Under the pieces are notes generated by a model. It saw only the letters and a program-made list of their open reading frames with translations, had not been told where the DNA came from and searched no databases. A stretch of DNA of 64,000 bases from Engelhardtia mirabilis. Lineage in GTDB: Bacteria > Planctomycetota > UBA1135 > GCA-002686595. A program made the translations under genes and the position numbers. Positions 25,522 through 33,626 of the stretch are shown in pieces (positions within the stretch are counted from its first letter, which is position 1; every line of letters starts with the position of its first letter). The DNA lies in assembly GCA_007751255.1 (NCBI GenBank), contig CP036296.1, forward strand, positions 5,766,001 to 5,830,000, given 5' to 3'.

Positions 25522-27057
25522 CTATCGATCGAACAGGGAGACGCCGTCCATCCCTGCCGAGGGGCGCAGGCCGGCCAGCTCGAGTAGGGTCGGCGCCACG
25601 TCGGCCAAGATCCCCATCGGTCGCAGCCGCGCTCCCAGCAGGTCCGTGCCGCACAGGACGATCGGGACCGGGTTGGTCGTGTGTGCGGTGTGCGGCTGGT
25701 GCGTGAGCTCGTCCCACATCATCTCGGCGTTGCCGTGGTCGGCGGTGATCGCCACCATGCCGCCGCGCTCGACGACCTTGGGCACGATCCGCCGCAGGCA
25801 CTCGTCCACGGCCGTAACCGCCGCGCAGGCCGCCGCCTCGATGCCGGTGTGGCCGACCATGTCCGCGTTGGCGAAGTTGACGATGTAGACGTCCGTCTCG
25901 TCGCGCTCCAGGGAGTCGAGCAGGCGGTCGCACACCTGCGGCGCGCTCATCTGCGGCTGCAGGTCGTAGGTCGCCACCTTCGGGCTGGGCACCAGGATGC
26001 GCCGTTCCCCAGGCAGCTCGGCCTCCCTACCGCCGGAGAAGAAGAACGACACGTGGGCGTACTTCTCGGTCTCGGCCAGGCGCAGTTGGGTCAGACCGGC
26101 TTCGCTGACCAGGTCCGGGAAGGTGCCCGTGAGCTCGCGCGGCGGGTAGACGATCGCGAAGGGGAAGTCCGCGCGGTACTGGGTCATCGTCGTCAGCAGC
26201 GGCCGCACGCGCGGCGTGCGCTCGAAGCCGTCGAAGCTGTCGAGCCCGAGAGCCGCGCAGATCTCGCGCATGCGGTCCGAGCGGAAGTTGAAGCAGATCA
26301 CGGGATCGCCGTCGCCGATCCGCCCACGGTCCGGATCGCCGACCACGAAGGGCTCGAGGAACTCGTCCGAGGTGTCGGCCTCGTAGCTGGCGCCGAGGGC
26401 CTGGGCCGCGCGGTCGACGCGCAGGCCGACGCCGCCCACGAACAGGTCGTAGGCGCGCTTGACCCGCTCCCAACGCTGGTCGCGGTCCATGGCCCAGTAG
26501 CGACCGATGACCGAAGCGATGCGGCCGACCCCGGCGCGCTCGATGTCCTGCTCGAGGGCGGCGATGAAGTCGGCGCCCGATCGCGGCGGGGTGTCGCGAC
26601 CGTCGGTGATCGCGTGGACGCAGACCTGCTCGGGCGCGAGTCCGCGCGCGGCCGCGGCGTTCAAGAGCGCGCGCAGGTGCCCGTCGCTCGAGTGCACGCC
26701 GCCGTCGCTGACCAGCCCCATCAGGTGCAGGGTGCGGTTCTCGCTGCGCGCCAACTCGAACGCCCGCGCCAGGGCGCCCATGCCCGCGAACTCGCCGTCG
26801 CGGATCGACTTGTCGATGCGCGTGATGTCCTGGTACACGACGCGACCGGCGCCCAGGTTCATGTGCCCGACCTCACTGTTGCCCATCAAGCCCAGGGGCA
26901 GACCGACTTCCTCGCCGCTGGCCGACAGCAGCGTGTGCGGGTACTTGCCGAGCAGCTCGTGGTAGTAGGGCGAGCAGGCCCGAATCACGTTGTGCTCGGC
27001 GGCCTCGCGGTGGCCCCATCCATCGAGGACGATCAAGAGCAGGGGTCGCGTGTTCAA
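25522..27057 (-). CDS. gpmI: 2,3-bisphosphoglycerate-independent phosphoglycerate mutase
   Basis: A 511-residue iPGM, interconverting 3- and 2-phosphoglycerate in glycolysis and gluconeogenesis. It has two Mn sites of the alkaline phosphatase fold: 'LLIVLDGWGHRE' near residue 7 and nucleophile Ser61 in 'LMGNSEVGHMNLGAGR'. The transferase domain contains 'AITDGRDTPPRSG' and 'GRYWAMDRD'; the closing metal site is 'ITADHGNAEMMWD'. Length is normal. TTG start at 27057 follows GAGCCCACC. It is 23 bp after the helical protein on the same strand, so the pair is probably an operon. Confidence 0.96.
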   Translation of the reverse strand: MNTRPLLLIVLDGWGHREAAEHNVIRACSPYYHELLGKYPHTLLSASGEEVGLPLGLMGNSEVGHMNLGAGRVVYQDITRIDKSIRDGEFAGMGALARAFELARSENRTLHLMGLVSDGGVHSSDGHLRALLNAAAARGLAPEQVCVHAITDGRDTPPRSGADFIAALEQDIERAGVGRIASVIGRYWAMDRDQRWERVKRAYDLFVGGVGLRVDRAAQALGASYEADTSDEFLEPFVVGDPDRGRIGDGDPVICFNFRSDRMREICAALGLDSFDGFERTPRVRPLLTTMTQYRADFPFAIVYPPRELTGTFPDLVSEAGLTQLRLAETEKYAHVSFFFSGGREAELPGERRILVPSPKVATYDLQPQMSAPQVCDRLLDSLERDETDVYIVNFANADMVGHTGIEAAACAAVTAVDECLRRIVPKVVERGGMVAITADHGNAEMMWDELTHQPHTAHTTNPVPIVLCGTDLLGARLRPMGILADVAPTLLELAGLRPSAGMDGVSLFDR

Positions 27058-27080
27058 GGTGGGCTCCGAGCCTTCAGGGG

Positions 27081-27689
27081 TCAGTCGTCGGAACCGCCGT
27101 TGGCGGCGGTCCGGTGGGGATCGAGCGATCGCATCCGGGAGAGGCGCTGCTGGATCTCCGCGAGGATCGATTCGCCCACGCGCAGGCGCAGTCGCAACTC
27201 GTCGCTCGCCTCCATCCGGCCGGCTAGCGAGCGCAGGGTCGACAGGGTCAGCTCCAGGGCCGCCTGGGCTTCCAGCGACGCAGGGACGAGCCCCGAGGGC
27301 AGACCGCCCGTGACCTCGGAGGTCGCCTGCCCCGCGGCCGAGGCCGCCACGCCGCCCAGCCGCACCACCGCCGCGGCCCCCTCGAGCACCTCGAAAGCGA
27401 GGTCGAAGACGCGCTGCAAGAGGCGCGCGCGGTCTTCATCGGGAGCGATCGCCAGGCGGTCGTCGAGGGTCCGCGCCTCCTCGGCGACCTCTTCCAGGAT
27501 CCCGGCCAGGGAGCCGAGCTCCCTGGCCCGGCCCTGGGCGTAGGTCGCCGTTCCCCCCTCGAGCGCCCCATCCGCGGCACGGGGACCGTCGGCGAGGGCT
27601 GGGCCCGCCATGCGCCGGGCAGCTCCAGCGGCCTCCACGGCGGCTCGCGCCACGTGGTTTCCGGGCGTGGAGTCAGGGCTCGGTTCCAT
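27081..27689 (-). CDS. Helical protein of unknown function upstream of gpmI
   Basis: A 202-residue Ala- and Leu-rich protein, predicted almost entirely helical, with long amphipathic stretches from residue 60 to 190 and no signal peptide or membrane helix. No metal or nucleotide motif. Low-complexity Ala/Gly at the N-terminus. The ATG at 27689 follows CCCCCC. I do not recognise a family. Its tight spacing to gpmI suggests co-expression only. Confidence 0.6.
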   Translation of the reverse strand: MEPSPDSTPGNHVARAAVEAAGAARRMAGPALADGPRAADGALEGGTATYAQGRARELGSLAGILEEVAEEARTLDDRLAIAPDEDRARLLQRVFDLAFEVLEGAAAVVRLGGVAASAAGQATSEVTGGLPSGLVPASLEAQAALELTLSTLRSLAGRMEASDELRLRLRVGESILAEIQQRLSRMRSLDPHRTAANGGSDD

Positions 27690-27797
27690 GGGGGGAGACG
27701 CCTGTCGCCCCGGCCGCCTGCGGGGAGCGGCGCGACCGGGGGCGAGGGCGCGGTAGTCTAACCGACCTCCACCGCGACCCAGCCCGGCTCGAACCCC

Positions 27798-28571
27798 ATG
27801 AAGCTCCGTCAACCGCTCGCCCTCGCCGTCCTCTTCGCCGGCCTCTTCACCGTCGTCGCCTGCGCCACCACGCCGATCAGCGGACGCAAGGCCTTCATCC
27901 CCTTCCCGGTCAGCGAAGACGTGACCCTGGGCGTGGCCGCCTACGACCAGTCCATCGGTGGCCTGCCGCTGGTCACCTCGGGCCCCCAGTTCCAGATGGT
28001 GCAGCGCGCCATGGATCGGCTGGTCGCCGCCCTGGGCGCCGACGACCCGGGCTTCGAGTGGGAAGTGCGACTGATTCGCGACGACAACACGGTCAACGCC
28101 TTCTGCCTGCCCGGCGGGAAGATGGCGGTGTATACCGGCATCCTCCCGGTGGCGCAGACCGAGGAGGGCCTGGCCGTGGTGATGGGGCACGAGATCGCCC
28201 ACGCGATCGCACGCCACGGGATGCAGCGGATGACCCTCGAGTACGGCGTCCAGGGCGCGCTGGACATGGCCGAGGCCTTCCTGTCGCCCGACCTGGCCAC
28301 CTACCGCGACCTGACCGAGGGCGCTACGGACCTGCTCGTCTCCAAGCCCTACGGCCGCGACAACGAGCTGGAGTCGGACTACATCGGGTTGATCCTGATG
28401 GCCCGCGCCGGCTACGACCCGCGCAACGCCACCAAGTTCTGGGAGCGGATGTCTTCGCTCGGCTCCAGCGGCACGCCCGAGTTCCTCTCGACCCACCCCA
28501 GCCACGGGCACCGGATCGAGGAGCTCGAGGCGAAGATGCCCGAGGCCTTGGCGATCTACGAGAATCGATGA
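27798..28571 (+). CDS. M48-family lipoprotein metalloprotease
   Basis: A 257-residue peptidase with a signal peptide and lipobox ending at Cys22 (FTVVAC). Zinc site 'MGHEIAHAIARHG' (His131, Glu132, His135), and the third ligand Glu in 'NELESDYIGLILMARAGYD'. This matches the BepA/LoiP-like small M48 group, which degrades or assembles outer-membrane proteins; no TPR tail as in BepA. 'STHPSHGHRIEELE' near the C-terminus is also a family hallmark. Probably periplasmic and anchored to the envelope. Confidence 0.9.
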   Translation: MKLRQPLALAVLFAGLFTVVACATTPISGRKAFIPFPVSEDVTLGVAAYDQSIGGLPLVTSGPQFQMVQRAMDRLVAALGADDPGFEWEVRLIRDDNTVNAFCLPGGKMAVYTGILPVAQTEEGLAVVMGHEIAHAIARHGMQRMTLEYGVQGALDMAEAFLSPDLATYRDLTEGATDLLVSKPYGRDNELESDYIGLILMARAGYDPRNATKFWERMSSLGSSGTPEFLSTHPSHGHRIEELEAKMPEALAIYENR

Positions 28572-28791
28572 GGACGGGCGCCGCGCGGGCGAGTCGGAGG
28601 CTGAAGCCCGCTCGTGGGTCCCGGGCGGGGATTGCGACACGGATCACTAGAATCCCGCAAACCATTACGCGCCATAACCTTAGCCTCACAGGCCAGGCCC
28701 TGCGCGTGCGTCACGCGGGCCCCTTGACTACCATCCGACCCGCGCCGGGGACCCCCTTCCCACCCACCCCAGTCCCCCTGGCGAGCTCGCA

Positions 28792-30261
28792 TTGAAGGTC
28801 GCCTTCGTCACTCCCGAACTTCACTCCCTGGTTCGGCGAACGAACCTGGCGAGTGTCGCCCAAGACCTCGCTCGCGCTCTGCGCTCGGCCAACGCCGACT
28901 GCCGCGTGTTCATGCCGAACACGAAGGACGTCGAGCAGGACAAGCTGACGGACCTCGAGCGCATCGCGACGGTGCCCGTCGACTCGCCCCAGGGCCGCGT
29001 GGTGTTCGACGTGCTGCGCGGTCACCTGGACGGCCTGCCGGTCTTCCTGTTCGACCAGGCGCAGCTCTTCGGCGGAAGGCATCCCTACGGCGACGAGAAC
29101 GGGCCCCACGAGGACAACTGGAAGCGCTACGCCCTGTTCTCGCGGGCGGTGCTGGCCTCCTTCCCCTCGCTGGACTTCCCGGCGGACGTGATCCACGGCC
29201 TGGACTGGACCTTCGGCACCCTGCCGCTGTTCCACCAGTTGCACTACCTCGGGCGCGACACGGGCCTGGCCGCGGAGCGCGCCGGGACGTTCTTCTCGAT
29301 CCACAACCTGGCCATGCAGGGCTCGTTCGAACGCGAGATCCTGCCGCGCATGGGTGTTCCTCACGAGTACTTCCGCCTGGTCGACGGCGTCGAGCTCGCG
29401 GGCAAGGTCAACTTCCTCAAGACGGGCGCCGAATTCGCGACCGTGATCGGGACCCACTCCCCCACCCACGCCCTGAAGATCCAGGAGCAGGATCGGGGCT
29501 ACGGGCTCGAGGACACCTTCCAGCGGCGCAAGAAGGAGCTGATCGGGATCCACAACGGCGTCGACTACGCCTCCTGGAACCCGTCGACGGACCGCCTGCT
29601 GGCGGCGCCCTTCAGCGCCAAGGCCGGCGCCGCGGGCAAGGCCAAGTGCAAGGCGGACCTGCAGAAGTCGCTGCTCCTGGACGGCTCGGACAAGACGCTC
29701 CTGGCCTGCCACATCGGCCGCTGGGATGCCGACTCGGGCTTCGACCTCTTGGCCGAGGTCTTGGCGCTGGTGCTGGAGCACGACGTCGAGCTGGTCGCGA
29801 TGGGCGCCGGCGGCGAGGACATCACGCGGCGGCTGCGCACGATCGAAGGCACCTTCGTCGGGCGTGTGCGGATCATCGAGGGCTACGACGCGGCGGCCGC
29901 GCACCGGCTGCTGGCTGGTTCGGATGTGCTGCTGATGCCCTCGCACTACCAGCCGGCGAACCCGCTCTTCGCGATCGCCCTGCGCTACGGCGTGCTGCCG
30001 ATCGTCTACACGGAGAGCGGGCTCGAGGACACCATGCCCGACGCCGAGACGGCCAAGGACGGGCTGTCCTTCCACTTCGACCCGTACACCGGCGACGGGC
30101 TGCTGGCCACGGTGTTGCGCGCCGCGCAGCTCCACAAGGACGGTCCGGCCTGGGACAAGTTGGTGGCGCGCGCCCTGTCCCAGGACTATTCCTGGGAGCG
30201 GACCGCGGCCGACTACCTCAAGGCCTACCGCCGCGTCACCCGCCGCATCCGCGGCCGCTAG
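28792..30261 (+). CDS. Divergent GT5 glycogen/starch synthase homologue
   Basis: A 489-residue GT-B protein with the overall order of bacterial glycogen synthase: 'VTPELHSLV' N-terminus, 'FFSIHNLAMQGSFEREIL', 'LIGIHNGVDYASWNP' in the linker, and 'YGVLPIVYTESGLEDTMPDA' at the C-terminus. Two signatures are altered: the ADP-glucose loop K-x-GGL is RRTNL (residues 15-19), and the donor-site E-P-C-G-L is QPANP (387-391). The enzyme may use another donor or be regulatory. TTG start at 28792. A ROK glucokinase gene follows 7 bp downstream, supporting a glucan or sugar-phosphate context. Confidence 0.75.
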   Translation: MKVAFVTPELHSLVRRTNLASVAQDLARALRSANADCRVFMPNTKDVEQDKLTDLERIATVPVDSPQGRVVFDVLRGHLDGLPVFLFDQAQLFGGRHPYGDENGPHEDNWKRYALFSRAVLASFPSLDFPADVIHGLDWTFGTLPLFHQLHYLGRDTGLAAERAGTFFSIHNLAMQGSFEREILPRMGVPHEYFRLVDGVELAGKVNFLKTGAEFATVIGTHSPTHALKIQEQDRGYGLEDTFQRRKKELIGIHNGVDYASWNPSTDRLLAAPFSAKAGAAGKAKCKADLQKSLLLDGSDKTLLACHIGRWDADSGFDLLAEVLALVLEHDVELVAMGAGGEDITRRLRTIEGTFVGRVRIIEGYDAAAAHRLLAGSDVLLMPSHYQPANPLFAIALRYGVLPIVYTESGLEDTMPDAETAKDGLSFHFDPYTGDGLLATVLRAAQLHKDGPAWDKLVARALSQDYSWERTAADYLKAYRRVTRRIRGR

Positions 30262-30268
30262 CGCGTCG

Positions 30269-31177
30269 ATGCGCGCCCTGGGGTTCGACGTCGGCGGGTC
30301 CGCGGTCAAGGCCGGGGCCGTCGATCAGGATGGGGGCCGGCGCCGCGAGGCGCGGCGCGAGGTTCCGGCCGACGTCAACTTCGACGTGCTTGCGCGCCTG
30401 TTGAAGGAACTCGCCGACGAGCTCGGGCCGGCCGAAGCGGTCGGCGTGGGCGTGCCCGGCCTGCTCGATCGCGCGGCGGGTCGCGTCGAGGTCTCGCCCA
30501 ACCTGCCCTGGCTCCAGGGCGGCGACCTGCGAGCGGCCGCCGGCGCGGCTACGGGGATCGCGGCGGCGCGGGTTCAGGTCGAGAACGACGCCAACGCGGC
30601 GGCCCTGGGCGAGGCCTGGCTGGGCGCCGGGCGCGGGGTCGACGACCTCCTGTGCGTGACCCTGGGAACGGGAGTCGGCGGCGGCCTGATCCTCGGCGGA
30701 CGCTTGGTCCTGGGCGCAGGCACCGCCGGCGAGATCGGTCACGTCAAGGTCGACCCGCTCGGCCCGCCCTGCGGCTGCGGCGGGCGAGGCTGCGTCGAGA
30801 CCTTGGCCTCGGCCACCGCCGCCCGCCGGCGCGCCATCGAAGCGGGCTTGCCTGCCGATGACCCGGGCGATTTGGAGCAGCTCGGTGAGCGGGCTCGGGC
30901 TGGCGAGGCTCCCGAGGCGCAGCTGCTGGCCCGCATCGGCCGCGATCTGGGCTACGGCCTCGCGGCCGGGCTCAACCTGCTCGACCTGCGGACCTATGTG
31001 ATCGGCGGTGGCTTCGCCGCGGCCTTCGACGGGCTGGAGCCGGGGATCCGGGCGGGTCTGCGTGAGGGCAGCTACGGCCGACGCGTCGACGAGCTGACCC
31101 TGGTGCGCGCCGAACTCGGCTCGTCAGCCGGCTGGATCGGCGCGGCCCGCGCCGCCCTGGTCGCGGCCGGACATTGA
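30269..31177 (+). CDS. ROK-family sugar kinase (glucokinase-like)
   Basis: A 302-residue ATP-dependent kinase. 'ALGFDVGGSAVKAG' is the N-terminal phosphate loop, 'VENDANAAALGEAWLG' contains the catalytic Asp, and 'GTGVGGGLILGG' is the second nucleotide loop. The zinc signature 'GHVKVDPLGPPCGCGGRGC' is complete, followed by 'VE'. Typical substrates are glucose or N-acetylated hexosamines; the sequence favours glucokinase (polyphosphate variants lack this zinc pattern), but this is inference. It begins 7 bp after the glycogen synthase homologue. Confidence 0.88.
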   Translation: MRALGFDVGGSAVKAGAVDQDGGRRREARREVPADVNFDVLARLLKELADELGPAEAVGVGVPGLLDRAAGRVEVSPNLPWLQGGDLRAAAGAATGIAAARVQVENDANAAALGEAWLGAGRGVDDLLCVTLGTGVGGGLILGGRLVLGAGTAGEIGHVKVDPLGPPCGCGGRGCVETLASATAARRRAIEAGLPADDPGDLEQLGERARAGEAPEAQLLARIGRDLGYGLAAGLNLLDLRTYVIGGGFAAAFDGLEPGIRAGLREGSYGRRVDELTLVRAELGSSAGWIGAARAALVAAGH

Positions 31178-31252
31178 GTCGAACTCGCGCCGCAATAGGC
31201 CCGCCCGATCTGCGAACAAGGGGCTGCACCGGTCCCAACTGCCCGAGCCCCC

Positions 31253-32188
31253 ATGAACAACGAATCACCGCTGCGCGTCGAGAACCTCTCGATGCGCTAC
31301 CGCAGGGGCCTTCTGCGCCACGGGCACCAGGCCCTCGACTCCGTCTCCCTCGAGGTCGGACGCGGACAGGTCTTCGGGCTCCTCGGTCCCAACGGCGCGG
31401 GCAAGACCACCCTGATCAAGGTGCTGCTCGGCCTCGCGGTGGGCTGGAGCGGACGCGCGGAGCTGTTCGGCGAGCCGGCCAACCACCGCGCCGCGCGCAA
31501 CCGTGTCGGCTACCTGCCGGAGTCCCACCGGCTCCCGCCCTACCTCACCGGGCGCAAGACCCTGGAGCTGTTCGGAATGATGTGCGGGCGCGATCGGCGC
31601 TGGCTGCGCGAGCGCATTCCGGTCTGGCTCGAGAAGGTCGACATGACCCGCGACGCCGACCGCAAGATCCGCGAGTACTCCAAGGGCATGCAGCAGCGGG
31701 TCGGCCTGGCCGCGGCACTGGTTCACGAGCCCGACCTGGTCTTCCTGGACGAGCCCACGGACGGCGTCGACCCGGTCGGTCGCGCCGCGATCCGCGAGGT
31801 GATCGCCGAGCTGCGCCAGCGCGGGACCACGGTCTTCCTGAACTCGCACCTGCTGCTCGAGGTCGAGCGCATGTGCGATCAGATCGTGATCCTCGACAAG
31901 GGCAGGATCCTGAAGCAGGGCTCGCTCGAGCAACTCACCAACGACACGGGCACGGTGCGGGTCGTGCTGGCGAGCGAGCCGCCGCCGGATCTGCGCGTGC
32001 GGCTCGCGGAGCGGGAGCTTTCCGTCGACGGATTGGGCCTCGAGTTCCTCGGTGAGCAGCCGGAGGTCGACCTGGTGGTCGACCAACTGCGCGCCGCCGG
32101 CTGCTCGATCCGCAGCATCGAGCGCGAGAAGAACGACCTCGAGGACGTATTCATCGACCTCGTGCAGGGCTCGGGGGTCAAGCAATGA
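31253..32188 (+). CDS. ABC transporter ATP-binding protein
   Basis: A 311-residue ABC-2 type ATPase. Walker A 'GPNGAGKTT', signature 'YSKGMQQR', Walker B 'LVFLDEPTDGVDP', and switch His in 'LNSHLLLEVE'. A C-terminal extension of about 90 residues (DUF4162-like) follows the core and ends 'DLEDVFIDLVQ'. It powers export with the permease whose ATG overlaps its stop by four bases. The substrate is unknown; ABC-2 systems of this shape move polysaccharides, drugs or lipids, or assist gliding motility. Confidence 0.92.
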   Translation: MNNESPLRVENLSMRYRRGLLRHGHQALDSVSLEVGRGQVFGLLGPNGAGKTTLIKVLLGLAVGWSGRAELFGEPANHRAARNRVGYLPESHRLPPYLTGRKTLELFGMMCGRDRRWLRERIPVWLEKVDMTRDADRKIREYSKGMQQRVGLAAALVHEPDLVFLDEPTDGVDPVGRAAIREVIAELRQRGTTVFLNSHLLLEVERMCDQIVILDKGRILKQGSLEQLTNDTGTVRVVLASEPPPDLRVRLAERELSVDGLGLEFLGEQPEVDLVVDQLRAAGCSIRSIEREKNDLEDVFIDLVQGSGVKQ

Positions 32189-33321
32189 GCGACTATCGAC
32201 GCAGCAACGTCGCCCGGGCCCTGCTCGCCGACGCGGTGGCTCAGGTGCTCGACAACAAGGTCTTCCGCATCCTCGCGGTGCTCAGCGCCCTGATCGTCGC
32301 GCTCACTTTCGCAATCGGTTTCCGCGAGGACTCGATCTGGCTCTTGGGTGGCCTGCGCGAGTACTTCTACGAGGACCTGTTCTCGTTCTTCGGCGCGACC
32401 ATGCCCGTGGGCGGAACGACCCAGCAAGAGGCGGTCATCAGCTTCCTGCAGAAGCTCTTCGTGGACTACTTGGCCGGCTACGTCGGCATCCTGTTCTGCA
32501 TCGGCGCCACGGCCTTCTTCGTGCCGGCGATGCTCGAGAAGGGCTTCGCCGACACGTTGTTCTCGAAGCCGGTGAGTCGCTGGTCGCTCCTGCTCTCGCG
32601 CTACCTTGCGGCGCTGCTGTTCATCGCCTTCCTGTCGGCGTTCCTGGTCGGGGGGATGCACCTGGGCCTCTCGATCAGCTCCGGCTACAGCGATCCGAGC
32701 TTCCTGTGGTCGGCGATCACCCTGGTCTACCTCTTCGCCCTGATCTCGAGCTTCTCGGTGCTGTTCGGGACCTTCACGCGCAGCACGGTCGCGGCCCTAC
32801 TCTTGACCTTCGCGGCCTATGGCGTCACGACCGGCGTGCACAACGCCTGGATCCCGATCCAGATGGGCCGCGAGCTCGGCGCCTTCGACGAACTCGAGAA
32901 GTCGCGCGAAGAGGGACGCAGCAACGAGGTCGCCGACACCTTCATCGACGGCCTGATCGCGACCGCCGAAACCCTGCACTACATCCTGCCCAAGACCGTC
33001 GACGCCAAGTACATCACCGCCGACCTGCGCGACCAGGTGATCAGCGATCCGGAAGAGGCGCGGGCCAGGTCCGAACGGCGCTCGCGTCGCGGGGCAGGCG
33101 GCGACGACGACAGCGCTGAGGCCGCGGACAGCAAGGCAGGCGGCAGAGCGTCCCAGGGTCGCCGCAGCGCGGACCTCGACCCATGGACGTGGTACGAGAC
33201 CAAGGTCGGCTGGGACGCGAGCCTGCCGTTCAACTTCGGCTTCTCGATCGCCAGCTCCTTGGTCTTCGTCGGCGCCGCCCTGGGGCTGGCCTGGCTGCGC
33301 CTGCGACGGATCAGCTTCTGA
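32185..33321 (+). CDS. ABC-2 type permease
   Basis: A 378-residue membrane partner of the preceding ATPase, starting at an ATGA overlap. Around six hydrophobic segments: one near residue 30, one at 100-120, a cluster from 140 to 230, and one at the end (FSIASSLVFVGAALGLAWL). Between the last two is an insertion of about 100 residues with a strongly charged, low-complexity stretch (RSERRSRRGAGGDDDSAEAAD), probably cytoplasmic or periplasmic and disordered. Such a loop is not usual in ABC-2 permeases. It is followed by the two MITEs. Confidence 0.85.
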   Translation: MSDYRRSNVARALLADAVAQVLDNKVFRILAVLSALIVALTFAIGFREDSIWLLGGLREYFYEDLFSFFGATMPVGGTTQQEAVISFLQKLFVDYLAGYVGILFCIGATAFFVPAMLEKGFADTLFSKPVSRWSLLLSRYLAALLFIAFLSAFLVGGMHLGLSISSGYSDPSFLWSAITLVYLFALISSFSVLFGTFTRSTVAALLLTFAAYGVTTGVHNAWIPIQMGRELGAFDELEKSREEGRSNEVADTFIDGLIATAETLHYILPKTVDAKYITADLRDQVISDPEEARARSERRSRRGAGGDDDSAEAADSKAGGRASQGRRSADLDPWTWYETKVGWDASLPFNFGFSIASSLVFVGAALGLAWLRLRRISF

Positions 33322-33335
33322 GACCGAGCGCGGGC

Positions 33336-33450
33336 TAGCCGGATGGGGTGATCAGGCCGATCTCCTTCATGGGCAAGGGTTGACACCACCGATTGCAGCC
33401 CCTCGCGGTGACTGCGGCCAGGAGATCGGCCTGCTCACCCCATCCGGCTA
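33336..33450. mobile_element. Second, unrelated 115-bp inverted-repeat element (MITE-like)
   Basis: Arms of 31 bp begin TAGCCGGATGGGGTGATC and match their inverted copy ending CACCCCATCCGGCTA with one mismatch. Both ends lie in CTAG, as for IS630-type targets. The 53-bp centre contains no open frame worth naming. Its right TA (33449-33450) is also the left TA of MITE copy D, so the two elements are adjacent and share a target. Single copy in this window. Confidence 0.7.
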
Positions 33451-33613
33451 GTGTCCTGGATCCGAAATTCGGCGTCACTTCCCGGGCTCCGATCGCCGCT
33501 GGCGTCGCCAGCGCCTCCTCCGAGTATCGCAGCGGATACGCGTCGTCGGCGCGCCTAGCCAGCATCGATCGGACCTCCGGGCAGTGACGCCGAATTTCGG
33601 ATCCAGGACACTA
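33449..33613 (-). mobile_element. 165-bp IS630-like MITE, copy D
   Basis: Inverted relative to copies A-C. Flanks are CTAG on both sides and both ends are canonical (TAGTGTCCTGGATC, GATCCAGGACACTA), arms in the C/G state. The inner ATG is at 33565 on the minus strand. It ends 13 bp before the glcD start, so it forms the leader of that operon. Confidence 0.9.
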
Positions 33614-33626
33614 GGCTACGGCTCGG

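Noticed and set aside
33380-33410. Promoter in the 115-bp element (TTGACA)
   Set aside because: The hexamer has no convincing -10 partner; mentioned only as a possibility in the glc leader finding.
33335-33565. A 76-codon minus-strand frame starting in MITE D and continuing through the 115-bp element
   Set aside because: It joins two unrelated mobile elements by chance; only the first 39 codons recur in other copies.
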